From the NCBI RefSeq assembly GCF_041296385.1, contig NC_091018.1, positions 2,549,501 to 2,613,500 of the forward strand: DNA of 64,000 nt. The letters run 5' to 3'. The DNA is from Aphelocoma coerulescens (taxonomy: Eukaryota; Chordata; Aves; Passeriformes; Corvidae). A program made the position numbers and the translations under genes. Shown here piece after piece: positions 13,473 to 25,219 of the stretch (positions are counted from its first letter, which is position 1; each line of letters begins with the position of its first letter). The notes beneath the pieces are model-generated. The model did no database searches, was not told the DNA's origin, and was given only the letters and a program-made list of their open reading frames with translations.

Positions 13473-14461
13473 AGGTAAGAAGTTTCATCAACCTCCTTTA
13501 AGCAAAGACTTGATCCTCATATTTTCTCCACTTCATAACAAAGCTTGATAATACATGGAGAAATGTTCATTATATTCTCAAAAGACAAGCTTTTATGGAG
13601 CTGATACTACTAAAGTATTACCTTGCCAAATGGTTCAGCATGACCATAACATCGCATTATGTGCATTACATTGACTTGTTATTTCCATGCTAAATGATCA
13701 ATATAAAATTAAGTGAACATGTTCTATGCCTGGTGAGGTTCATCTTCTCAGAGGACACTCTTGATTTCCAGTCAGCCAAATCTGGCTGCCATCTGATATA
13801 TTAGACAAAAACCAAGAGTCATCTTTATATCCAAACAATTCAAACTACTCTTGTGCTTTTCTAAAATTGGGTCAGAATCTCAAATCCTGAAACGTATTTC
13901 AATTCTACTGCTTCTGTACATGAATCCCACTGACAGTTCCTGCCAATCATTGTGTGGATTTTCTGTCATCAAACTTGGTGAATAAGTCACAAATTATGCT
14001 GGGGAGGAAGAAATAGGTGAAATGAAAATATCCCTTGAAATCAGTGTTTTGAGTATGGCATGTGGGGTTTTTTGTACTTTTGAAAGATGACATGATTAAC
14101 AACAGGTTGTGTTAGTTATGCTATTTATCACTTTATGATAATTTTGAGAAGATCAGTAAGGATTGCTGGAGATGTGCTGACAGGATGCAAGAAGAATGGA
14201 TAAAGGAATAAAAATAAACCCATAGGAAGTGATTGGGATGTTTCCCTTAGATCCATTTCACTGATATTTCCATGGCAAGTCTGCAATATGCAAAAGAATA
14301 ATTTTGGAGTATTCAGGAGTCTATTTGAAGGTAAGACATTTCAGACTACTTTTCATAAACCCATCAGAACTGCTAAAGCATTATTTTAATTTCATTTTTA
14401 CTTCAAAGGAAGACAAAATGTCATTTCACAAGGTGATTGATTTCAGAAAGTACAGCAATAC

Positions 14462-14474
14462 AAAAAAAAAAAAA
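14462..14474. repeat. Poly-A tract (13 A)
   Basis: A plain homopolymer with no recognisable retroelement body upstream. Confidence 0.85.
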
Positions 14475-15235
14475 TAAGCTGTATACAGAATTAAAGGATT
14501 TCAGCTCACAAAATCTACTTGTCAAATTCACTGATTGTATCTTCTCCTTCTTTGCCTTTTTCCCCTCCTGCCTCCCCCTCTCAAACACCCAGGGCAGAAC
14601 TGGGACCTTCTGTTTAGTCAGTAGCCAATTACAACTTCTCAGGCGCAGTTTTTCATCCCAAGGCAATTTGGTAATCTTACACTGATTAATTAAACCCGGT
14701 CTCTAAACAAACTGCTAAAACTCCTACATCCAGAGCTTGCATATCTAATCCAGATAACAGGATAAGCAACGTGACTGTCAAAGTTCACCAAGAAATGAAA
14801 ACAAGAACCCTGTATTCTTTCTTCTTTGTGGAGTTTCTAAACAAAGAACAAGTTGTACTTCTAGGTGGAAAATCTAATCTGCATTTAAATAGAATTTCTC
14901 CAAATAATAAACAAAAGCCTGAAGCAACAGTTTTACAGCAAGTCTTGCTGCTGGTGCACAGTCTAATCCTCCTATCTCTATCTGTAATCCCTTCTCCCCT
15001 TGTATATTAATTTCCTTGCCAGTTTATCGAGGCATCTTGGCAGAGTTCACATGAACAACAGTCACTCACTCTGCACTTCCTCAACTTTCTTCAAAGCTGA
15101 GCCTAAAGCTGCTCAGACTTTGTGTGGTCAGCAACTCAAGGCAAATCAGATTTATGAAAACAAAGGGAAGTTATTAACCCAAAGAGGGAGAAGAGAATGG
15201 CTGAAGGGAAGTGCCTAAGGGACAGTAAATACAGC

Positions 15236-15425
15236 AGAGCAGCCTCCAGTGTGGGGACAGCCCGGTGGGGAGCGGCACCAGAGAGCTCGGGTGCCTTTGG
15301 AGCTGGATTCTCTGAGCTCTCCACAGCTGCCCTGCAGGTCCTGGGAGAGCCACCACCTCCCGTGGGATCCCAGCCAGCCTCAGGGCAGCACTGCTGGCCA
15401 CGAGCGCTGCCTTTTGGGAGCCTGA
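15236..15425. other. GC-rich patch
   Basis: Locally GC-rich DNA in an AT-rich setting, with some CpG (gagcggcacc, gagctcggg). Open frames occur on both strands (86 codons plus, 95 and 119 codons minus), as expected when stops are depleted by base composition. It ends in a long pyrimidine run that forms an excellent splice acceptor at 15480. Confidence 0.5.
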
Positions 15426-15480
15426 GCATGGGCTGTGTTTGCCTTCTCTTTTTCTGACCATGCCTTTGCTTCCCTTCCAG

Positions 15481-15580
15481 GCTGCTGGGCAGCACCTGTG
15501 CCCACCCGAAGAAATCTAAGCCAGTGGCAGCACGGAACTGCCCACAGAGGAGGTTTAGGTTTAAAACAGGAGGACGCTAA
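15481..15580 (+). other. Candidate terminal exon, basic C-terminus
   Basis: The acceptor is one of the best in the window: a long tract ending tgctttgcttcccttccag-like at 15480. After one phase nucleotide the frame reads LLGSTCAHPKKSKPVAAR and ends FRFKTGGR before TAA at 15578-15580. It is strongly basic. No family is recognised, and the 32 codons could be open by chance. Confidence 0.15.
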
Positions 15581-15989
15581 ATGCTAGAGACTACTTTGTA
15601 AAATCTTCTGGGACAGAGAAGTTTTCACACGCGACCTTGCTGCTCAATATTTTATTCTTATGTTTGAAGGCAACAGATCTGACACTACCTAAAGTCCCCA
15701 CCTCTCCTACTGCTTTCCCTCGAAACTATTTACATATTTCGGTGCAGAAATTAAAAGATAGCCCCCTCAAAAAGAGGGCTCTGTTCTAAATTTAAAAACA
15801 ATGAAGGAATTCATTATTAAATGAAAAGATACCTCAGAGGAAAAGACAGAAGGATAGAATTAGCATTCTAGATGAGATTTGCCAGATTCTCAGATATAAA
15901 GAAAGTTAGTACCAGATGAGCAATAACTAATTTAATTCAGGCAGCTCTGCTTTAATACAGGTCACTGCTAATTAGACAAATACCCATTA

Positions 15990-16100
15990 GATTTGTCTAC
16001 CTGATTCCCACTTTACTCCTAATATTGACAGACCATCAGCGCATCGGCCTTTAAAATATTTTCTCACTCTAAGCCCAACAAATTTGACCTATAACTCTAT
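15990..16100. promoter_or_regulatory. Possible conserved noncoding element
   Basis: AT-rich but high-complexity sequence with several homeodomain-type TAAT/ATTA cores and a retained CpG pair (cagcgcatcggcc). It resembles developmental enhancer blocks in vertebrate gene deserts. This is inference from texture only. Confidence 0.2.
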
Positions 16101-16420
16101 TGCATTATTAGATGTTGTTCTAAGCTGACTTGTTCTCTAAAGGGCCAGAGAGAGCTGGCTGCCTTTGAACCACCACAGTTTGCAGTCACAGGGATCATCT
16201 TGTTTACAGGACTCAACAATACAGACTGGGGTTTTTTTTTGTCTGAAAACAGAGTCATAACTCACAATTTGTGAAAGGCATTTTTTGATTTCAAGAAAGA
16301 GAGAGAAGTTAGGAATCAGTTTTCCTCCAGACTGTAGCACTTATTCACATTCAAGGAAGAAAAACAACAAAATATTAAGGATTCTGTAAAAGAACTTGAT
16401 AAGCTCCTTTGGTAAGCAGG

Positions 16421-16434
16421 AAAAAAAAAAAAAA
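16421..16434. repeat. Poly-A tract (14 A)
   Basis: A homopolymer followed by an A/C-rich tail (ccaaacc). A similar 15-A tract with an A/C-rich tail lies at 16618-16632. No repeat body is seen. Confidence 0.8.
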
Positions 16435-16617
16435 CCAAACCAATTACTCTCTAAAGGAAACATTCTCTTTATGAATCAAAGCTATGTGCCAATAAGTATT
16501 TCTTAATAAGTAGAAGGCTCTTGCTCCTCAGGGTGGGAGATGGACACTGCATAAATTGAGTAAGTGTTAAACTGAATGAGAAAGTTGTTGTAGGCAGAGA
16601 AGAAATTGAATAAAAGG

Positions 16618-16632
16618 AAAAAAAAAAAAAAA
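16618..16632. repeat. Poly-A tract (15 A) with A/C-rich tail
   Basis: A homopolymer followed by caacaaaccaaaacc. It resembles the tract 200 bp upstream, but no target-site duplication was found. Confidence 0.8.
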
Positions 16633-16942
16633 CAACAAACCAAAACCAACCTTTCCACTTCACAAGTAAAGATAGCAAGTTCAAATTAGAAAAGGATATA
16701 CAGTAGTATTTTCTTTTTGATGGATTAATAATATATTTATTAGAGCATCATTAGAATGCCATAGGGACTATAAAATGCTTTACAAAGTGTATAGGGAATA
16801 TTTTAGCTACAGCTGGAGGCTTAAACATTTCACCATTGCACTGAAAAACATGGAGGCATCCGGAAGGAAAACAAAATCCTATTTAAAAGACAATCAAATC
16901 ACAGCAAGAATAATTAAACCACTATTTTATGTCACTGTCCAG

Positions 16943-17420
16943 TGAACAATGGAGATGATGTTAGGTCCGGTTTCCTTGCCTGGCTGGCAGATACAGGGAA
17001 CTACACAGAACTCACTCCAACTGTTCATAAAACCAGTTTAAAAGTTAACTACAGGACAAACCTCGGCTTCCCCAATAGTCAACAAGGCACAGTGAAGAGA
17101 AGGAGAGGAAAATCTCCTGGTATTCCCCCATTTCTCACCTGGCAGAAGAGGCTCACATCTGCCCCTCTTTCTCTTATTTTTGTGGAAAGTGCATTTTTAC
17201 ACCACATTTGCTCTGCTTTGGCACCAAAGATACCCAGTGGTACACAAGAACTGTCATGTCTCTTAAACCTGAGCAACCAGAAGACTTTCAGAAAAGGAAA
17301 TCCAAAGACCAAGCACAATGTCACACTTAGAGAACATTTTATAGACCTGCATTCACCTCTGCCTTTATGGTTTTTGCATCCTCAGGACTCACATTCCGAG
17401 GCTTTGTATCTCAATCACAG
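16943..17420 (+). CDS. Candidate 478-nt internal exon, unknown protein
   Basis: One frame is open for about 160 codons, the longest non-repetitive plus-strand frame in the window. Its ends coincide with usable splice sites: acceptor ctattttatgtcactgtccag just before 16943 and donor AATCACAG|GTAGAA after 17420. The translation begins NNGDDVRSGFLAWLADTG, has a basic patch (KRRRGKS) near residue 52, three possible N-glycosylation sequons (NYT, NLS, NVT), and ends HSEALYLNHR. There is no signal peptide or membrane segment and no recognised domain. In sequence of this composition a frame this long is uncommon but not impossible. Alternatives are a chance frame or a decayed gene fragment. Confidence 0.22.
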
Positions 17421-17599
17421 GTAGAAGCCTCTTTTCAAAATAAAAGTCTTTCCAGATCCTCATAAAACTGAGATCCTGAACAAATAGCATGAAAACAAAA
17501 GGGGAAAACTACTTATTAGAACTGAGAATCAGCAATTCAGAAAAATTAGGAAATCGTGAGTATAAAAGCCTTTGGCCTACATAAAAATTTTTTTTAAGC

Positions 17600-17860
17600 T
17601 CTCCGCATTATAATCTCTTAGAAAACAAGTTTACCCACGTAACAGTCTGTTTGAACAAAGTTTCCTGTAGGTATTTTGTAATTTTTACTGAAAAAAATCA
17701 CAGTGTTACCAGTTTCTCCTTAAAGAGCCACGCAATCCAAATAATGGCACTCATAAAGTCAATTAGAAGTCAAAAGTAAATAAGTGTTGAACCGGAGTAA
17801 TTAAACTGTGCAATAGGAACGATTAATCCATGAGAGTTCACGGTGAAGGTAAGACGCTGA
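17600..17860. promoter_or_regulatory. Possible conserved noncoding element
   Basis: High-complexity AT-rich sequence with CpGs retained (ctctccgcat, acccacgtaac, aaccggag) between featureless flanks. It looks like a conserved block, but alignment is needed to test this. Confidence 0.18.
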
Positions 17861-17989
17861 CCAGGCATGAACAGTGAAGAATAGATCTAAAAAACTCCCT
17901 AATTAGCTGGAATTAAGTGGTCACTTCCCTTAATTGGAAGGAAGAAAGAATGCAAACTTCAAGAGGAAAAGTTCGTGTTTAAACAGGGA

Positions 17990-18160
17990 GGAGGCTTCCC
18001 GCTCCCTCTGGCTCTGCCCCTGCCCTGTGCAGCCCCTGCCCCCGAATTTCACCTCTCCCTGCTGGCACAGCCCAGGCTGGCCCAGCCTCCTCCTTCCAGC
18101 AGGGAATGCCAGGGCTGGAGCACTTCCAGGTGCCTCCCTCAGCCCCAGGAAGAGCGATGC
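17990..18160. other. GC-rich, CpG-poor patch
   Basis: C/T-rich on the plus strand with many CTGCCC and CCAGG words and almost no CpG, so it is not a CpG island. Both strands are open by composition. It may be an old GC-rich repeat, but no family is recognised. Confidence 0.45.
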
Positions 18161-18164
18161 TGAG

Positions 18165-20380
18165 GATGCAGAGCTGGCTCTGCCCGTCCTGCTCCGCAAA
18201 ATGAGCGCTGATTCCTTCCCAAACTACTCAGGCTCAACCACAGGCAAGAGATGGAAATCAAAAGTGTCATTTGTAACTGCTGGGCCAGGGGCCACACGAT
18301 AAAATGGGCATTTTGGGGTATTTCTTAGGAGAGCTGTTAGCAACCTGCATCTCCCCCTCGTGCAGTGAAGTTTCACCTGGAGTGGCTGCGGCATTGGCAC
18401 TCTGTGAGGATGCTCTGGAGCCAGGGAGCAGAAGCAGAGTGGGAAGAAGAGCAGGGGTGTTAAAGCACCAGCCCAGAGCCGTGCCCAAGCCATTACCACA
18501 TCTCCACATCAGCATTTTTTGGTGCAGAGAATCAGAACTTTGGCCTCAAACCAAAAAGAAAAAGGATTCTATTTCTAAGGAACACAGCTTAAAATGTACC
18601 ACTCACCTCTGATCCCCTTTTTTTAAATTCAGTTTGTTGTGAACATAAATCACCCTTTCCCAACAATCTCCCTGGTACACATGTGGGTACCATGGCAACT
18701 ATCACAGCCTCCAAATCCTGTGCTGGTGAAACACACAACTGGGTGATGAAAGGACTGCTATCTGTAAATCCACAGATCTGCAATCACCCCTAAGCTGTGG
18801 CTAAACACTATAAATAACTGTAGTATGGATTTTTTATAGAGAGAAATCCAGCAACAGTGACAGAAATTCAAATATTGCTTTTCCAGTTCAGCTGTATCAA
18901 GATATTCAGCATAACAAGTCTCTTAAGAAACAGAGTAATTAATTCCATTGCTTTCACTGTAGTGAGTAACTGCCAGGAAGCAGACTTAAAACTTGGATTC
19001 TGTTTTAATTTCTTTTATTTATGGGCACAAGTGGGGCTTTCAGGTAACTTAATACAAAATAAATTGGACTGTGAATGCTAAAAGAAAAGTAGATTTAAAA
19101 TAGAGGTAGATTTAAGTAGAACAGGAACTTAAAACTGAAGAATTGCTTGAAAACAAAGCAATCAGCCTGGCAATCAGCAAGAAAGGGAGGAGGAACACAA
19201 GGCCAAGGAAGGAGGAGAGCAGGACTTCCCCAATCCCTGATAGCCCACAACCCTGTGCCTGAGGTAGGTGGGATGAACCATGTGCTAAAATATCTCTTCA
19301 TGCTAACTTTTCAGACTCATCTCACATCCTTTTAAAACCGAGTCCCAAAAAAACCCATACTTTAGAAGATTTTGCAATTAATATAAGCTCATTTTTAAGA
19401 TGTACTTCTGGTTTAAGTCAGGTGAGAGAAAACATAGAACAAGTTGTGCTGAGAACTATTCTTGTTTTGCCTGAATTGGATTCTTTCCCTCCCTCCAAAC
19501 TAATTAAAAAATGCTCAGAACAATGAGATTTCCTCAGCTTTCTTACCGTGGGCAGGGATTTATTTCTGGGTTACAGGATTGCAGAGGTATTTATTATTCA
19601 GATAATAAAAAAGAAGACCAGAGATTTGTAAACAATGGAAAACCAGCTGAACCATTTGATCCACACTTTCCTAATGGTCACCATTATAGAGCTTATTTTG
19701 TTCTTGTATTCCAATCTTCCAGAAATATCCGGAAAAAAACACAGTTCAGCTTACCCTTGAAATGTTTTCCTTTTTGATTTTAACAAAACTTAGGAGTTGC
19801 TGAACATTTCTCGCTTGTATCTGTATGCCACAGGACTGCACATTTCCTGAGCAGCTGAAGCCCTGAAGAAGAATCCTTTGGCCATATATTCCCTTTATAA
19901 ATCCCCAGCTGATGCAGTTTACAATACTCCACTGAACTCCTGACTTTCATTTACAAAGCTCAGAAGAAAACTCGTAGCCAGTGCCAGGCTGTTATGTACA
20001 CCTAAGGATATTTCCATTTGATTAAGGCTCCTCCTTTATTCTCCAGGTTTGAACAGAGTGAGTAGGAGTAGCTTTCTCTTCTTTATCTCCTCAGTATTGC
20101 AGTTTTTTGTTTTCAGTGGAAGCTACTGGCATAAAATATTTAGCTAGAAATGAACAAAAAATAAAAAAAAAGTCATAGTGGGAATATATAGATTACATAT
20201 GGAATAGATGGAAAGGCAGAAAATTAATTCTCAGAGGGCTGGTAAAATTGCATCTGAACTGTCTGAAAGCACAGATCTGCTATGTATTTAAACACCACTG
20301 TGACTGGTGCTTTCAAAAACCAGAGGAGTCCCTTAAACTTATCTTTTTCTGTCTGAAATTTAAATTTTTTTTTGCATGTG
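18165..20380. other. Noncoding sequence, no gene supported
   Basis: The frames at 18224-18612 overlap on both strands at the edge of the GC-rich patch. The 88-codon frame at 19511-19777 has no recognisable motif. Confidence 0.4.
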
Positions 20381-20386
20381 TTACAG

Positions 20387-20511
20387 GTTTACTTGTTCCA
20401 CTCAGCTCATATACACCTGAGTCACTGCTTGCAAATGTGCATGTACAGCACTCCAGCAGTACATCCACTGTGCATTCACCTGCAAGCCAGGGGCAATTAA
20501 AGAAGCAATAA
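20387..20511 (+). other. Candidate terminal exon, Ser-rich C-terminus
   Basis: A strong acceptor (tttttttttgcatgtgttacag) precedes a frame that, after two phase nucleotides, reads LLVPLSSYTPESLLANVHVQ, then a Ser/Thr-rich stretch ending SPASQGQLKKQ and TAA at 20509-20511. No family is recognised. Confidence 0.15.
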
Positions 20512-20689
20512 CTAAGGTGGCAGTATTTTGTTATTGCAGGGCCGGAGTCATGAAAATTATCAAGAATTTAATTCGTGTTTTTGCTATCCTGTGCATGACA
20601 ACTGCCATTCATTAAAACATCATCAGCAGTAATGGATAAGTACATGGTAGATCCCAAATGATTGGAGGTTTGAGATGAGCGAGCCCTGA

Positions 20690-20960
20690 GCTGCTGCCAG
20701 GCAGAGCTGCTGTGCCCTGGCCCACTCCTCCTCTGATCAGAGAGCCAGCCCTTCCCTCTGCTGCCCAGTGACACAGAGCAGGGCAGGGAGCCCCAGCACA
20801 GGGAGCTGGGAGCACACAAAGCACAGAGCATCCATCACCAGGAGTGGCAGGGGATCCACCTGGCACGGCAGGGACGGCTCCTGCAGCCTCCAGCGCTGCC
20901 CTGAGCCCCAGTGCTGGCTGCACCACGGGCAAGCACAGCTGTGCTCCTTGTCAGGGCAGC
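20690..20960. other. GC-rich patch with long overlapping open frames
   Basis: A CAG/GGG-rich segment, largely CpG-poor. Up to four frames are open at once on the two strands (87, 106 and 136 codons minus, 78 codons plus). That is the signature of composition rather than coding. Confidence 0.5.
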
Positions 20961-21204
20961 ACTCACAGCCACGGGCAAATCGAAATTGGGATTGGGAATG
21001 CTGACTCACAGGTCTCTGGCATGATCTAGCCATAAAAAAGCATAAAATGCTGCTGCTTGTTTGAGGTTTTTTTTCCCTTCTTATGTGATGGATAATGGCA
21101 AACCCATCTGTGTTCAGGATCTTGAAAACATCCTTCCATTTGGCCAAGGCTGAATATGTCTTTGCAGCATTCCACTTGCTCTGTGGTTCTGGGAACCTTA
21201 ATTT

Positions 21205-21237
21205 AAAAAAAAAAAAACAAAAAAAAAACCAAAAAAC
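21205..21237. repeat. A-rich low-complexity run
   Basis: Successive poly-A tracts interrupted by C or CC, ending aaaaaaccca. A/C-rich runs like this recur at 29161-29192 and 52389-52430. Confidence 0.85.
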
Positions 21238-21239
21238 CC

Positions 21240-24200
21240 AAAAGCAATCCTGCCTGTACTGTTGCAGTCTGAAGAGAACTGAATTATTTTAAACCAACAT
21301 CTTTGAGAACTACCATTAACACAGGACGTTAGTAACAGGTGGTTTCAAAAGTGTTGCACACACACATGCACACAGATATGTTCTTTTGCTATTACCTAAC
21401 TTGAATTTTCAGTGACCCTGAGAAATTTGGCAACCCCAGATTAACAATTCTTGGATAGACCAAGAATACACTGAGGCAATCTTGAATGATGCTCGGCAAA
21501 AAATGAGTAAGACATGGCTCAAAATAATGTTAATCTGTCACTGAGGAAAAGCTTTTTGGGATGAAGGGCTCAAAGATAACCAAGTTATGAAAAAAATCAA
21601 TGATCCACATGATGAGGATTTTATCTGAGCAAATATAACCAGATGACTGTCCAGAGAATGGACACATTAGCAAATTAAAGAAAGAAATCAAACCAAATCA
21701 GAAATCCTTTGTGGAAATTAACCCAGCATAGGAATCACTCAAGTGAAACATGGGGAATCCAAGTTGATCATAACTTACAGCACAGGTGAAACCACATCTA
21801 AGCTGCTCAAGTATTGCTGCAACAAACCTTAGCAAGCTGTGCTCGTTCCCCTTCAGTGCTGGGTGAAACAGAATGAATCATTTCTATAGCTGGTACTGCA
21901 CTGCTTCTTTATGCATAAATTATCATCTCATTATCCCTAAAAGGAACTGGACCTCAGGATCTTGTTTAGGGTTACTTGTGTTGGATTTTGTTGGTCTGGT
22001 TATCTCTGAGGCCTGGTTGCAACACTGCACAGTGAGAACAGGGGTGAAAATATGAGCTGCTTTCATTCAATAACACCTTATTATTTATTAAAAAGCATTT
22101 GGCCATGTCAGAGTTTGCCAAATGTAATAATTAGGTGTCATGCCCCTATAAAAATGTAAGCAATACACAGCCACTAATGGAGAAAGAATTGAAGGCAAAG
22201 TAAAAAATAATGAATCAATGGAACAGCCAGAGATTCAACAGAGGAATCCCAATTTCTGCTCTAAATACACTTCTGGTGGAATTTGTCTAAGGTCTCAGAT
22301 CACTTGTAGGTGAGACTTTCCACTTTCTGAATTGTAGATTGTGGACATTTGGAAAAGATCTAAGTTAGTGCTAATTAACCCTACAACATGAACAGCAAAT
22401 CCCCGTGTTTGGCCTGAACTTTAAGACACTCATTGCCATCTCCTTGCAGACATGACATTATGAGAACCCCTCACAAATGAGCTTACATAACAGAAAATAA
22501 AATTCACCCTTTAGAAAGACAGAGTTCATGGGCTACAGGTGCTGAAAGCAGAAATTGGAGCTGAAAAGAGGCCAAATTGTTTTAACATTTAACCAATTTG
22601 GATCAGACGGGCTGAAGTTGACGGTCACAATGAACTAAGTGAAATATAAAGGAAACTTGATTCTCCCATTTTGTTCCACTGAAAAATGGGTTTCTGGTAA
22701 AGCACAGTTAATCACAGTGAGGAAATGACATGTCATAGTCACAGCACAACTGTGACAGCACCGCTGCTGCTAATTTATGAACTCTGTGACCATTTGTGAT
22801 TCTCTTCCTTGTACTAAATCAAAGGTTGAAGGCCAGAGTACTCCAGGTTTGTATGTGATTTTGCTTTGACAGGCACCTCATGCAGAATATCCTTATAAAA
22901 TAAAGATATCTATTATACTTATCATTTTGTAAGTTTGGGAACAAAAACGTTAGGATAATTGAACTAGGTATTATTGCATGGCTAAAGTTTAGTGGGGACC
23001 CCTTTTGCCTTTCTTTTTTTCTTTTTTATTTCAAAAGTTAAAAAAATAATGTGCCCTTCCTAGCAAAAAGCACACCAAGAAATACCACCTAGATGACAAG
23101 AAGAATTTTTGATTGCTCCAGGACACACTTTGCCTTAATAATGTTTTTCTTTTACTTTCTAGGAAGCTGCTTAGTGAAGAAAGGAAAGGGACACTTGAAC
23201 AAAAAAGTTTCTTGCAAAGTTATTTCACACAGATGAATCTGTGTAATGGAGCCCTTTTTGCAACTTCATGTACAGGCTAATGAGAAAAAGACATCCCAGC
23301 TTTTAAATCCAACTGCACTTCAGCTGACCTACAGTTCTATTCATAGAGAGGTAGATGGGAAAAGGTAACAGTTCCCACCTGACCCAAAATTTCAAGCCAG
23401 TAATACATTTCAAAGCATTTTTCTTCTGCAGGCTGAGTAGAATTTCTATGAAAGTGAGCAATAAACACATTTCTGCTGATCTCTGCATTTCATTCTGAGG
23501 TACATAAGTGCAGGAATACACACGACCTGAGACTTCTGTGGTCTGGTAACCACAAGATCCAAAAGGCTCAATTTCATTGTTGAGCAGGTGAAGTTCCCCA
23601 CTCAGTAGTTTATGTTCCAAGGAGAACCACCCCATTTTCTGCTTGAAAAACACAAAACCCATCCTTCAACATGCTGACAAAAAAATCACTCCAACACAAA
23701 AAGTGTAGCAATGATCACATAAAAATACATCTGGCCTACAGTGGACATGCCATGACTGAGATGGGGTCTGAAGGAGGAGGAGGAACAGTAATCATGGTTG
23801 TTGAAGATGTAACATAATTCTGAAGAAATTGAAATTGTTGCCTCTGTATGTGGTAGCCTAAAACAATATTTAGGTGGCTGTTATTCCACTTCAGAAATCT
23901 GTTCTGCTGTGTGTTCTGTTGAATTAGATCGAGAATAAATTTGGATGAAGATAAAGTGCCAGCTCCATCAGTGAGAGTGGAACAGAGATCACACTCAAGT
24001 CAGAGGAATAAAAAGAATGATTAAATGAGGTCTACGTGCTCTTTTGTAAGACGTACGGCTGGAGGCTCTTTTATGTGAAACGACTTCAAAGCTACCTTGT
24101 AAGAGTACATTAAAAATAAAATAGCACCCAGAAAAGAAATGAGAGGGCAGAATTTTAACCCTGAAAGTTTCTGCTTTTCTTGGTAAATTACAGATAACAC

Positions 24201-24850
24201 TCATCAGCAGTACTTAAGCCACTTCTCCTCCAGGAGCTCGACAGTGGCAGCCAGGAGTGTTGTGACAGTCCAGCTCCTTTAAGTGGCACAGAGACAGCCT
24301 AAAAACACCCAAGTGACAGCAAGATAGTCTAAAAGGTACAAGGATTGTAGGGACAAATCTCTACAGGCAGCAGCCCCCTACCACCCACAGTGTAATAAAG
24401 ATAACCCTTAAATGCAGAGAAGACACCAAACTGTACTTTCTAATCTCTGACACTGCCTTTACAGACTGATATTTGTACATTTAAATGCACCAGTACTGCC
24501 TGTTGCTGCATCCAAGCTGGTGCTCCGTGTGGGCACTGCTGGGAGAGAAGGTACCCTGCCTTTATTAGAGCAAACACATCTGGGGTGCAAGCCTTGCTTT
24601 TCAGAGTGTCTGATTTTATCACGATGGCTGCACACTCATGAAGCAGAAAACCCAGTCAGGTTCTCGACCTGTGATGGGAAACCTTGCTGAGATTTTTCAG
24701 CCAAGATGCTACATCTTTAACAAACATTAATATTGATTTCATGCCAAACTATTTGCTACACACCCTACCTGTGGTATCTTAGATGTTTCAAATCTCTCTG
24801 CACTAACCTGCGCCTTCTTTACAGAGCTATAACCTAGTCAAGGATGTAAC
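21240..24850. other. Noncoding sequence with one ATG-initiated minus-strand frame
   Basis: A 119-codon minus-strand frame (23662-23303) starts with ATG in a good Kozak context (A at -3, G at +4) and ends in TAA. It has no signal peptide, membrane segment or recognised motif, and I treat it as probably fortuitous. The rest shows no support for genes. Confidence 0.35.
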
Positions 24851-24859
24851 TGGAGCAAC

Positions 24860-25215
24860 TTTGGGTGAGGAGAGCCACCTCCTCTGCTCTCATCTCAGTG
24901 GGATGGAGCTCTGCAAGTGCCCTCTTCCCTTCCATCTTCCTGTGCCAGCCCCCCCTCCACCGTGTCCTTGGGGTTCCTTTGCTCTGTGCCCCTCTGATGG
25001 GGAGAGGAAGGTGTGTGAGGCTGGAGAAAGGGAAGGGGACAGGGCCACCCCCACATCTGCTCTGTTTGCACTGCCAGGGGTGCTGGGAGCTGTGACCCCT
25101 CTGTGTGAAGGAGGCACTGAGACACCTGAGCCTCCCCTCTGGGGTGGGCTGGTACCAGGTACCTGTGGTGGAGGTTCTGCAAGCACCACACCCACCCCAG
25201 CAAAGGGAGGGTGCA
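24860..25215. other. GC-rich patch with bidirectional open frames
   Basis: The patch is rich in CC, CAGG and CTCTG words. Frames of 121 and 76 codons (plus) and 123 and 102 codons (minus) overlap, consistent with stop depletion from base composition. No domain is recognised. Confidence 0.5.
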
Positions 25216-25219
25216 TAAA

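Noticed and set aside
20568..21147. Minus-strand frames of 87, 106 and 136 codons
   Set aside because: They overlap in different phases inside a GC-rich patch, with no domain in any of them.
23303..23662. 119-codon minus-strand frame with ATG in good Kozak context
   Set aside because: No signal peptide, domain, promoter or splice partner. Kept only as a note in the region entry.
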